64,000 nt of DNA, taken from NCBI GenBank assembly GCA_900111435.1, contig FOIY01000004.1, positions 186,001 through 250,000 on the forward strand, in the 5' to 3' direction. A program made the position numbers and the translations under genes. Numbering within the stretch: position 1 is the stretch's first letter; each line of letters begins with the position of its first letter. The notes beneath the pieces were generated by a model, which saw only the letters and a program-made list of their open reading frames with translations, did not search any database and was not told the DNA's origin. This document shows positions 1 through 7,022 of the stretch, piece by piece. Source of the DNA: Ruminococcaceae bacterium KH2T8. GTDB taxonomy: Bacteria; Bacillota; Clostridia; Saccharofermentanales; Saccharofermentanaceae.

Positions 1-234
1 AAGGAATACTGGGGCTTAGGTATCGGTACGAAGATGTTCGAAGCGATGCTCGATGCTGCCAGGGCCAACCCCGATCTTATGCAGGTGGAGCTCGAAGTCG
101 TTGAAGGTAACGACCGCGCTATGGCTCTTTATAAGAAGATGGGATTTGAAGTATACGGAGTTCGTCCGAATGCGATAAAGCTCAAGGACGGTACGCTCCT
201 GTCAGAGACACTGATGGTAAATAAGCTCAGATAA
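1..234 (+). CDS. GNAT N-acetyltransferase, C-terminal part
   Basis: The reading frame is open from base 1 to the stop at 232-234, so the gene begins upstream of the window. The visible 77 residues contain the acetyl-CoA-binding motif A of GNAT enzymes (YWGLGIGTKMFEAML, the Q/RxxGxG/A type loop) followed by the VELEVVEGNDRAMALYKKMGFE segment typical of RimI-like acetyltransferases, where the asparagine-rich loop and a tyrosine serve CoA binding and catalysis. An ATG at 34 is internal to motif A and cannot be the true start. The substrate cannot be told from the remaining part. A hairpin terminator follows directly. Confidence 0.85.
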   Translation, partial: KEYWGLGIGTKMFEAMLDAARANPDLMQVELEVVEGNDRAMALYKKMGFEVYGVRPNAIKLKDGTLLSETLMVNKLR

Positions 235-239
235 AAAGA

Positions 240-273
240 GATCCCCGTAAGGACTTAAAGCCTTGCGGGGATC
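240..273. terminator. Bidirectional hairpin terminator
   Basis: GATCCCCGTAAGG (240-252) pairs with CCTTGCGGGGATC (261-273) through 13 positions with one G-T wobble and an 8-nt loop. It lies between convergent genes (stop at 234 on the plus strand and at 280 on the minus strand), so it probably serves both. Confidence 0.75.
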
Positions 274-279
274 GTTATC

Positions 280-1320
280 TTATCTGTTCTTCTCGAGCCA
301 CTCGTGAGCATGCTTGAGGATCGGAAGCTCCCTTCTCATGACGAGTGTTCCAAGCGGCGTACAGGAGCATCTTTCGTATTCCTTTACGGCATCTTCGTAC
401 TTGAGCTTTAAGGTAGAAAGATGGAACTGATCGATCTCCTCCTGAGTCATATGTTTCTCTCCGAACGAGACTACCTTACAGAGGAAATAGTTATTGAGAT
501 TATGCCTGTGTATGAGGTTATAGTAGTCACTTACGACTCCGAGCTTACAGAGGATCTGAACCTTTGCTCCGAGCTCCTCGTTGAGCTCTCTTAAGATCGC
601 ACCGTGATATGCTTCGCCGGGTTCGACTCCGCCACCCGCTGTCTCGATGAGAGTTGACTTTCCGAAATCGTCATCGCGCTCTGCTCTTACGAAATAGTAA
701 TTATCTTCGTCGTCGATGATGATCGCTCTTGCTATCTTCCTGTCGTGATCTATGTATTCCAAAGGCCACTGATCGTCCTTAAGATCGAGTCTTATCTCGG
801 AGTCCTTTATCGCTTTCCATTCGTCTCTCGTGATAGAGAATGCATACGATATATCGTTCGCGGGATCGGGGTATTCCTTCACTTTCTTCATGCCGTTGGC
901 AATGGCGGTCGAGTAGGATCCGACATTTGTATATTTCATGTAGGAATATATCTCGTCGTAGTCCGTATTCTCGAAGGCCCAGTCACGTACCGCCATAGCG
1001 GCCTCTTTGGCATATCCTTTTCGCTGCTGATCTGCGCGGATATGGTATCCGATCTCGGGCAGTGTCTCTCCGTCTATTACCTGAAGAGTAAATCCGCAGT
1101 CGCCGATCACCTCGTTCGTATCCTTAAGGCATACCGCCCAGAGTCCGAAACCGAGTTCTTTGTAACGTTTCATATTGCGCTCGATCCATTCTCTTACGCG
1201 AGCTTCGTCGAATATATACGGGTAATGCTTCATGATCTCAGAGTCCGCGAACACCTTATAGAGTGCATCGTAGTCATCCATGTTCATCTCACGTAAATAA
1301 AGTCTCTCTGTCTCGATCAT
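280..1320 (-). CDS. GNAT acetyltransferase-Nudix hydrolase fusion
   Basis: 346-residue two-domain protein. Residues 1-165 are a RimJ/RimL-type GNAT domain (ETERLYLREM start, then EIGYHIRADQQRKGYAKEA as the acetyl-CoA loop, residues ~89-107). Residues ~185-346 are a Nudix hydrolase; the Nudix box at ~230-252 is complete (G-x5-E-x7-REL-x-EE-x-GA), so the metal-binding glutamates are present. GNAT domains of this type acetylate protein N-termini or small amines; Nudix domains hydrolyse nucleoside diphosphates linked to X. The joint substrate is unknown. ATG at 1320 is preceded by AAGGAGA. Monocistronic and divergent from the lipid operon at 1524. Confidence 0.88.
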   Translation of the reverse strand: MIETERLYLREMNMDDYDALYKVFADSEIMKHYPYIFDEARVREWIERNMKRYKELGFGLWAVCLKDTNEVIGDCGFTLQVIDGETLPEIGYHIRADQQRKGYAKEAAMAVRDWAFENTDYDEIYSYMKYTNVGSYSTAIANGMKKVKEYPDPANDISYAFSITRDEWKAIKDSEIRLDLKDDQWPLEYIDHDRKIARAIIIDDEDNYYFVRAERDDDFGKSTLIETAGGGVEPGEAYHGAILRELNEELGAKVQILCKLGVVSDYYNLIHRHNLNNYFLCKVVSFGEKHMTQEEIDQFHLSTLKLKYEDAVKEYERCSCTPLGTLVMRRELPILKHAHEWLEKNR

Positions 1321-1451
1321 GTGCGTATCTCCTTATCTATCCGTTATCGTCCCTTAAGCGGGAAGTACATCATACGCTTGTTTATCGTTCTACGCAAATT
1401 ATTTTTATATATTAAGCGGTTAGCTTATAATGGTAAGCGGAGTTTTGCCAC

Positions 1452-1480
1452 AAAATTACTTTGATGGTCAAAGTAATTTT
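1452..1480. promoter_or_regulatory. Perfect 29-bp palindrome, FabT/FabR-like operator
   Basis: AAAATTACTTTGA (1452-1464), spacer TGG, then TCAAAGTAATTTT (1468-1480): 13-bp arms with no mismatch. The core TTTGA-N3-TCAAA resembles the operator of MarR-family fatty acid regulators FabT/FabR (consensus near TTTGATTATCAAA, from general knowledge). It covers the -35 element and spacer of the promoter for the operon starting at 1524, the usual place for a repressor. Confidence 0.7.
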
Positions 1481-1488
1481 GCTATCAT
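1461..1488 (+). promoter_or_regulatory. Sigma-A-type promoter of the lipid operon
   Basis: TTGATG (1461-1466), 16-bp spacer, TATCAT (1483-1488). Transcription would begin near 1495, leaving a ~30-nt leader with a GAGG ribosome binding site before ATG 1524. The -35 hexamer is inside the palindrome at 1452-1480. Confidence 0.6.
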
Positions 1489-1523
1489 ACGGGTAGAGAC
1501 ATTGCTCTGATCGAGGTACGAAC

Positions 1524-2114
1524 ATGCTCAGATATATTGCGATGATGTATATAACTCTTCTTCCCACGATACTCGCGGGTATCGTTGTTATGATATGGTG
1601 CAAACTTCCGATCCTTCCCATATTCGCTTATCCGATCGACGGGGGAAAGAACTTTATCGACGGCAGAAGGATATTCGGTGACCATAAGACATGGAAGGGA
1701 CTTATAGGTTACGTACTCTTTAATACGATATTCACGGTCCTGTGGGGACTTATTATCTCGGGTAAGGGTGCCGAGAGTCTTGATTTCTTTTATCAGCATC
1801 ACGAGAACACATTGAAGTTTAATCTTCTTGTCGGAGTGCTGCTCGGCCTCGGGTATTCGCTACTGGAGCTTCCGAACAGCTTTATCAAGAGAAGGCTCGA
1901 TATAAAGCCCGGAAAGACTTTGACCGGATTTACAAAGGTATTCTTTATCTTTCTGGACCAAGCTGATTCGCTCTTCGGAGTCGCGCTTGTCGTATGGATC
2001 TTTTATCCGCTCGGGATACTTCTTTATCTCGCATTCATCATTGTAGGAGCCGCGACACATCTGCTGCTCAACATGATGCTCTACTTCATGAAACTAAGAA
2101 AGAATATGTTCTAA
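1524..2114 (+). CDS. CarS-like CDP-lipid synthase (CDP-archaeol synthase family)
   Basis: 196-residue integral membrane protein with about five hydrophobic segments. It carries the conserved family features PIDGGKNFIDGRRIFGDHKT (residues ~36-55) and ELPNSFIKRRLDIKPG followed by FFILDQADSLFG-like residues (~115-155), known from archaeal CDP-2,3-di-O-geranylgeranylglycerol synthase (CarS) and bacterial relatives. The family transfers CMP from CTP to a lipid phosphate at the membrane. First gene of an eight-gene operon; next start is 27 nt downstream. Since a PssA-like enzyme and Psd follow, it is inferred to supply their CDP-lipid. Whether the lipid is a normal diacylglycerol or an isoprenoid is not visible. 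Confidence 0.82.
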   Translation: MLRYIAMMYITLLPTILAGIVVMIWCKLPILPIFAYPIDGGKNFIDGRRIFGDHKTWKGLIGYVLFNTIFTVLWGLIISGKGAESLDFFYQHHENTLKFNLLVGVLLGLGYSLLELPNSFIKRRLDIKPGKTLTGFTKVFFIFLDQADSLFGVALVVWIFYPLGILLYLAFIIVGAATHLLLNMMLYFMKLRKNMF

Positions 2115-2141
2115 TTTGATCTAAGATAAGAGGGGGAACTT

Positions 2142-4649
2142 ATGATCATCAGATTAGCAGGGAATGATATTACTTTAGAAAAGCTCGGCAATAAGGGCAA
2201 GAATCTGCTCCTTATGAAGCAGAACGGATTTAACGTTCCGGACGGATTTGTCCTCGACAGCGATACATACGACGAGACCATGAAGGACTCCGGGTTAGGT
2301 GATAAGATCGAAGCGATAATAAAGACGCTTACCAAGGATAACGTTAAGGAAGTATCAGATAAGATCAGAGCTTTATTTGACGATGTGTCATTAAGCGAAA
2401 AGGTAAAGGCCGAGATGGCTACGCTGATCTCCAAGGACAAGCTCTATGCAGTTCGAAGCAGCGGCACTAAGGAGGACCTCGACGAGTTTTCTTTCGCAGG
2501 TCAGTATGAGACGTTCCTTAATACTTCCGCAGACGATGTCGAAAAGAAGGTAATCGAGTGCTACAGATCGATGTTCAGCGAGATCATATTGAGCTATCTC
2601 GTGAACAGGAAGACGGGTACCGATGAGCTCAAGATGTCGGTCGTAGTGCAGGAGATGGTCGACTCGGATCTAAGCGGCATCTGCTTTACGATCGATCCCG
2701 TGACAGGCGCCGACAAGACGATGCTTATTGAAGTGTCGGAGGGCCTCGGCGAGAACATAGTAAGCGGTAAGACAGTACCCGAGAGATATTACTACGACTG
2801 GTATGCTGGTAAGGAGATCGACAGAGAGGCATCGAATCACTTTATCTCGGAGCAGAAGGTAGAAGAATACGCGAAGGTTTTCGCCGGGATCCAGCAGTAT
2901 TTCGGATTCCCTTGTGATATCGAGTTCGCGATCAAGGACGGCGAGCTTTATATCCTGCAGTCGAGAAGGATCACGAAGATCGGCTATACGGGCATAAGCG
3001 ATGTCTGGACTACCGCGGACTTTAAGGACGGCGGTGTATCGGCGACTGTCTGCACACCTTATATGTGGAGCCTTTATGAATATATCTGGGAATATTCCCT
3101 TCGAAGGTTCATCGTAGATTCGAAGATACTTCGTGACGATGAGCTGCCGCGAAAGTTAGGCGAGATGTACTACGGCAGATGCTACTGGAACCTCTCTGCA
3201 GTTAAGAAGACCATGAGTAAGATCGTGGGTTATAAGGAGAGAGAATTCGATAATGAATACGGAATCTCCGGTAACTACGAAGGCGACGGTCAGGTCACGG
3301 GCGCGACTCCTAAGGTACTCGCTCACATGATCCCGATCATCATAAAGCAGAAGGCTCTCCTCGATGACAGGCGAAAGAATTCCGAGCGCTATAAGCAGGA
3401 ACTCCTGGACCTCTACTACGACTATAAGGACAAGCTTGATAACGATAAGATCGAAGATATCACGAAGTCATATGTGAAGATCACGAAGGAGACTTATCTT
3501 CGAAGTGAGACTACGTATTTTCATCAGATCTTCATCAATACGATCCATCAGTCGCTCTATAAGGACAGCCTTCTTAAATATGTGAGCGGCAGCGAGTATC
3601 TGTCGCTATTAGGAAGCATCGATAATATCTCGCACCTCCTGCCGTTTTATGACATGTGGGACATTACGCGCGATATACGAAAGGATCAGGATGCATTGAA
3701 GTTCTGGAATGAGAATGACCCGATGTATATCAGGGAACATCTTTCCGATGATGTTCATCTCCTGCCGCGCGTCAAAAAGCTCATAGATACTTACGGTTAC
3801 CATTCCGATAAGGAACTCGACATCACATATCCGTGCTATTACGAAGAACCCGAGGTCATGATCTCCATGGTCAAGGATATGTTAAAGCTCGATGATTCTT
3901 TCTCGCCGATGGAGGATAAGGAAAGAGGCACAGAAACATACCAAAAGATCCTCGAAAGGATCCGCGGTACCGTATCCTCGGGCAAGTACAGGAAGATCGT
4001 CGATAAGGTTCAAAATATGCGAAAGATGCTCTGGTGGAGAGAGGAGTTCCGCGATGTCTCCACGAGGTTCTACTATATGCTCCGCATGTATTCACTGAAG
4101 TACGCGGATAAGCTCGTATCTGACGGAGTATTAAAGAGCAGGGAGGATATCTGGTTCTTAAAGGTCGGTAACGTCTGGGACTATATCGACGGCAAGCTCA
4201 CGGCAGAAGACCTCAATGATCTGATCGTCAGGAATAAGTATTACTACAATGCATACAGGAACTACATAAGCGATAATGAGATAGGACACGATTTCAGCGT
4301 CATAAGCGAAGAGTCCGGTAAGGATACCCTGAAAGGTCTCGGCGCCAATAACGGAAGGATCAGGGCAACTGCCAGAGTGATCGAGGACTTTTCGCAGATC
4401 GACAGGCTAAAGGAAGGCGATATCCTCGTTACGAAATTTACCGATACGGGATGGACGCCGAAGTTTGCGGTCCTCTCGGGAATAGTTACGGAATACGGCG
4501 GTATCCTCTGCCATGCAGCGATCGTATCGAGGGAATACGGTATCCCTGCGATCGTATGCTGCAAGGATGCCATGAGCAGGATAAGAGACGGTCAGGAGAT
4601 ACTGATCGACGGCAGCACAGGTATCGTAGAATTGTCGGGGGAGGATTGA
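2142..4649 (+). CDS. Rifampin-phosphotransferase-like ATP dikinase, copy 1
   Basis: 835 residues. Residues 1-~310 form a PPDK/PEP-synthase-type ATP-grasp domain: GNKGKNLLLMKQNGF-NVPDGF near 16-36, AVRSSGTKEDLDEFSFAGQ at 103-121, and DIEFAIKDGELYILQSRRIT ending it. A ~450-residue middle region is not recognisable. The C-terminal swivelling phosphohistidine domain carries GGILCHAAIVSRE, with the phospho-accepting His at residue 791. The PEP/pyruvate TIM barrel is absent, so this is not PEP synthase; order and length match rifampin phosphotransferase, which turns ATP + X into X-phosphate + AMP + Pi. X is unknown. SD AGAGGGGG before ATG. One nucleotide separates it from the next gene. Confidence 0.85.
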   Translation: MIIRLAGNDITLEKLGNKGKNLLLMKQNGFNVPDGFVLDSDTYDETMKDSGLGDKIEAIIKTLTKDNVKEVSDKIRALFDDVSLSEKVKAEMATLISKDKLYAVRSSGTKEDLDEFSFAGQYETFLNTSADDVEKKVIECYRSMFSEIILSYLVNRKTGTDELKMSVVVQEMVDSDLSGICFTIDPVTGADKTMLIEVSEGLGENIVSGKTVPERYYYDWYAGKEIDREASNHFISEQKVEEYAKVFAGIQQYFGFPCDIEFAIKDGELYILQSRRITKIGYTGISDVWTTADFKDGGVSATVCTPYMWSLYEYIWEYSLRRFIVDSKILRDDELPRKLGEMYYGRCYWNLSAVKKTMSKIVGYKEREFDNEYGISGNYEGDGQVTGATPKVLAHMIPIIIKQKALLDDRRKNSERYKQELLDLYYDYKDKLDNDKIEDITKSYVKITKETYLRSETTYFHQIFINTIHQSLYKDSLLKYVSGSEYLSLLGSIDNISHLLPFYDMWDITRDIRKDQDALKFWNENDPMYIREHLSDDVHLLPRVKKLIDTYGYHSDKELDITYPCYYEEPEVMISMVKDMLKLDDSFSPMEDKERGTETYQKILERIRGTVSSGKYRKIVDKVQNMRKMLWWREEFRDVSTRFYYMLRMYSLKYADKLVSDGVLKSREDIWFLKVGNVWDYIDGKLTAEDLNDLIVRNKYYYNAYRNYISDNEIGHDFSVISEESGKDTLKGLGANNGRIRATARVIEDFSQIDRLKEGDILVTKFTDTGWTPKFAVLSGIVTEYGGILCHAAIVSREYGIPAIVCCKDAMSRIRDGQEILIDGSTGIVELSGED

Positions 4650-4650
4650 T

Positions 4651-5262
4651 ATGATACTCGGAAAATGGAACAGGTCGGTGATCCTGACATATATCGGATT
4701 GGCTTTCGCCGTATGCGGTATATTTCTGGCGATCACAACGACAAGGATCGACCTTTCATATTCATGCCTTATGGTAGCCGGAATATGTGATCTTTTTGAC
4801 GGAGCTGTTGCCCGCAAGGTAAAGCGCAACGATGAGGAAAAGGCATTCGGTATCGAGCTCGATTCTCTCGTTGATTCTATCGACTTCATTGCACTTCCGA
4901 TCGCGATATTTATTCAGAGCGGACTTGTGTCTCCGGTATATATCGCACTTTATATTCTCTATGCGATCTGCGGTATCGCAAGGCTTGCACACTTTAATGC
5001 GGTCACTGCCGACGGCAATGGTCCCGTAAAGTTCTACACTGGTCTTCCCGTTACTTATACCGCACTGATATTTCCGCTCTTTTATCTTTTGAGCCTGGTG
5101 ATCCCCGAGAATATATTTCCAGTCATCTATGCATTGGTTATCCTCGGCGTATCGGCGCTCGAAGTATTAAAGGTAAAGGTCATAAAGCCCAAGGGAGCAG
5201 CTTATATCTTCTTTGGACTTCTTGCGATCGTGATGCTCATTGTCTATCTGGTATTCTTATGA
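4651..5262 (+). CDS. pssA: CDP-alcohol phosphatidyltransferase, PssA-like
   Basis: 203-residue membrane protein with the CDP-alcohol phosphotransferase signature DG-x2-AR ... G-x3-D-x3-D: Asp50, Gly51, Ala54, Arg55, then Gly67, Asp71 and Asp75 in DGAVARK ... FGIELDSLVD. These aspartates bind the metal and CDP-lipid. Family members exchange the CMP of a CDP-lipid for an alcohol. The ELDSLVD form and the phosphatidylserine decarboxylase immediately downstream (4-nt ATGA overlap) point to serine as acceptor, giving phosphatidylserine. The gap to the upstream dikinase gene is one nucleotide. Serine specificity is inferred from context. Confidence 0.82.
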   Translation: MILGKWNRSVILTYIGLAFAVCGIFLAITTTRIDLSYSCLMVAGICDLFDGAVARKVKRNDEEKAFGIELDSLVDSIDFIALPIAIFIQSGLVSPVYIALYILYAICGIARLAHFNAVTADGNGPVKFYTGLPVTYTALIFPLFYLLSLVIPENIFPVIYALVILGVSALEVLKVKVIKPKGAAYIFFGLLAIVMLIVYLVFL

Positions 5263-6116
5263 AGATCTATGACAGAAGAAGCGGTGAATATCTGAACGTA
5301 GAGCAATACGGCTCGGGTAAGCTACAGTTCCTGTATAACAATGCGTTTGGCAGGATGCTTCTTTGGCTCGCCGTTTCTCCTCTTGTTTCGGGTATATACG
5401 GCAGGATCAATTCTCTTCCTTCATCCGCGAAGAAGATACCTGCTTTTGTTAACGAATACGGCATCGATACGGAGGAGTTCGAGCTTCGCGAATACAGGTC
5501 TTTCAATGATTTCTTTACCCGCAGGATACGCCCCGGCAGAAGGCCGATAGAGGATGATCCTAAGGCATTCATATCACCTGCCGATTCGAAGGTGCTGGTA
5601 TACCCTATAGACGTTGATACAAAGCTCCTTATTAAGGGCAGGGAATATACGCTCGATGAGATAACCGGCGATGGTTCGTATACGCATGAATTTGCGGGCG
5701 GGAATGCGTTCGTATTCAGGCTCTGTATGGATGATTACCACCGCTACTGTTTCCCCGACAGCGGCAGGGTCATATCAACCAAGAAGATAAAGGGCCGCCT
5801 TCACACCGTAAGCCCCATATCGAAGGAACATAAGATCTATAAGGAGAATACGAGGATCGTAAGCGTTCTCGAGACAGATAATATCGGCAAAGTGATCTAC
5901 ATAGAGGTAGGCGCTCTGCTGGTTGGAAAGATAGTCGACCACGGGGCAACGGAGTTCGAGCGTGGTCAGGAGAAGGGATATTTCGAGCCCGGCGGCTCAA
6001 CGATAGTCGTGATTACAAAAGGCAATGTAGATGTCGATAAGGATATTCTCGAGCAGAGCAATAACGGCATCGAAACGGCAGTAAGATATGGAGAGAGGAT
6101 CGGTACGATAAGATGA
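5259..6116 (+). CDS. psd: Phosphatidylserine decarboxylase
   Basis: 285 residues. Psd proteins self-cleave at an (L/G)GST motif to create the pyruvoyl cofactor; here it is EPGGSTIVV with cleavage predicted between Gly246 and Ser247. Other typical family segments are FNDFFTRRIRPGRRPI (~80-95), SPADSKVLVYP and FRLCMDDYHRYCFPDSG (~147-165, with the conserved His). It converts phosphatidylserine to phosphatidylethanolamine at the membrane. Start ATG overlaps the upstream stop (ATGA), and its own stop overlaps the next gene's start in the same way, so translation is coupled. Confidence 0.93.
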   Translation: MKIYDRRSGEYLNVEQYGSGKLQFLYNNAFGRMLLWLAVSPLVSGIYGRINSLPSSAKKIPAFVNEYGIDTEEFELREYRSFNDFFTRRIRPGRRPIEDDPKAFISPADSKVLVYPIDVDTKLLIKGREYTLDEITGDGSYTHEFAGGNAFVFRLCMDDYHRYCFPDSGRVISTKKIKGRLHTVSPISKEHKIYKENTRIVSVLETDNIGKVIYIEVGALLVGKIVDHGATEFERGQEKGYFEPGGSTIVVITKGNVDVDKDILEQSNNGIETAVRYGERIGTIR

Positions 6117-7021
6117 TAAAGAGACTTCATGTTTATTTCAAAGAACGTTATCCGATAATCCCCAGGCTCATACTGGGACTTATCGTATTTTTGGAGATAC
6201 ACTTCATAATACTCCTGAACCAGGGTGTATCGTGGGGGCAGTTCAGTATCGGCATACAGGAATGCGTAGGTGCATTTACGGTATTCGCATTCCTGCTGTG
6301 GCTGCGTGTCGCGGATGACCTCAAGGACTTTGAGACCGATAAGAGACTCTTTCCCGACAGACCTCTGCCCAGCGGACGCGTATTTAAAAAAGACATCGTT
6401 ATCGCATGCATCATCGTGCAGGCAGTGACCGTTGTACTTAATGTGATATTCATGCGCGATAATATCTTTTCATTTATCGTGCTCTATATATACGGTTACC
6501 TCATGAGCAAATGGTTCTTCCAAAAGTCGAAGATCCAGCCGTCGCTGCCTCTCGCGCTCGTTACGCATAATCCGGTACAGGCGATAATCAATCTTTATAT
6601 CATCACGTTTACGATCAGGAAATATCAGCTGCAGCCTATTACCCTTACGAACATAATGGCTCTCTGGACGCTCTATTTCCCCGCTCTCATCTGGGAAGTA
6701 TCCCGTAAGATCAAGGCGCCCAAGGACGAGAATGACTACACGACTTATTCTAAGCTCTTCGGATACAAGAAGTCGACGAGATTCGTCCTGATACTCACGA
6801 TCCTTGATATCATCACGAACTTTATCCTCGTATGGAATCTCAACAAGATCTCGGTAGCGGTATTGGCTCTCCTCGTATCGTGGATGACATGGAAGTTCAT
6901 ACAGTACATGAAGGACCCCGAGAAGTTCGTTCTCGTTACAAAGGTCGAGAGATATACATATCTTCAGGAATCGACGATGCTCCTTACGATAATCGCGTAC
7001 CTAGTGTTCGGTAAGATCTGA
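6113..7021 (+). CDS. UbiA-superfamily prenyltransferase-like membrane protein
   Basis: 302 residues with about eight or nine hydrophobic segments. The first UbiA aspartate motif is present as LRVADDLKDFETDKRLFPDRP (Asp68, Asp69, Asp72, Asp76), matching the (N/D)DxxDxxxD metal/diphosphate site; DRPLPSGRV after it is also typical. The second acidic region is less regular (SRKIKAPKDENDY around 195-208). Family members transfer an isoprenyl chain from its diphosphate to an acceptor within the membrane; archaeal DGGGP synthase is one branch. The acceptor here is unknown. Overlaps psd by 4 nt. Confidence 0.8.
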   Translation: MIKRLHVYFKERYPIIPRLILGLIVFLEIHFIILLNQGVSWGQFSIGIQECVGAFTVFAFLLWLRVADDLKDFETDKRLFPDRPLPSGRVFKKDIVIACIIVQAVTVVLNVIFMRDNIFSFIVLYIYGYLMSKWFFQKSKIQPSLPLALVTHNPVQAIINLYIITFTIRKYQLQPITLTNIMALWTLYFPALIWEVSRKIKAPKDENDYTTYSKLFGYKKSTRFVLILTILDIITNFILVWNLNKISVAVLALLVSWMTWKFIQYMKDPEKFVLVTKVERYTYLQESTMLLTIIAYLVFGKI

Positions 7022-7022
7022 C

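Noticed and set aside
2142-4649. Annotation as phosphoenolpyruvate synthase
   Set aside because: The PEP/pyruvate-binding TIM barrel is missing and the His domain is at the C-terminus, so the name would be misleading.
1524-7021. A complete archaeal ether-lipid pathway
   Set aside because: CarS-like and UbiA-like proteins are present, but no GGGP synthase or glycerol-1-phosphate dehydrogenase is in the window, so the claim is not supported.
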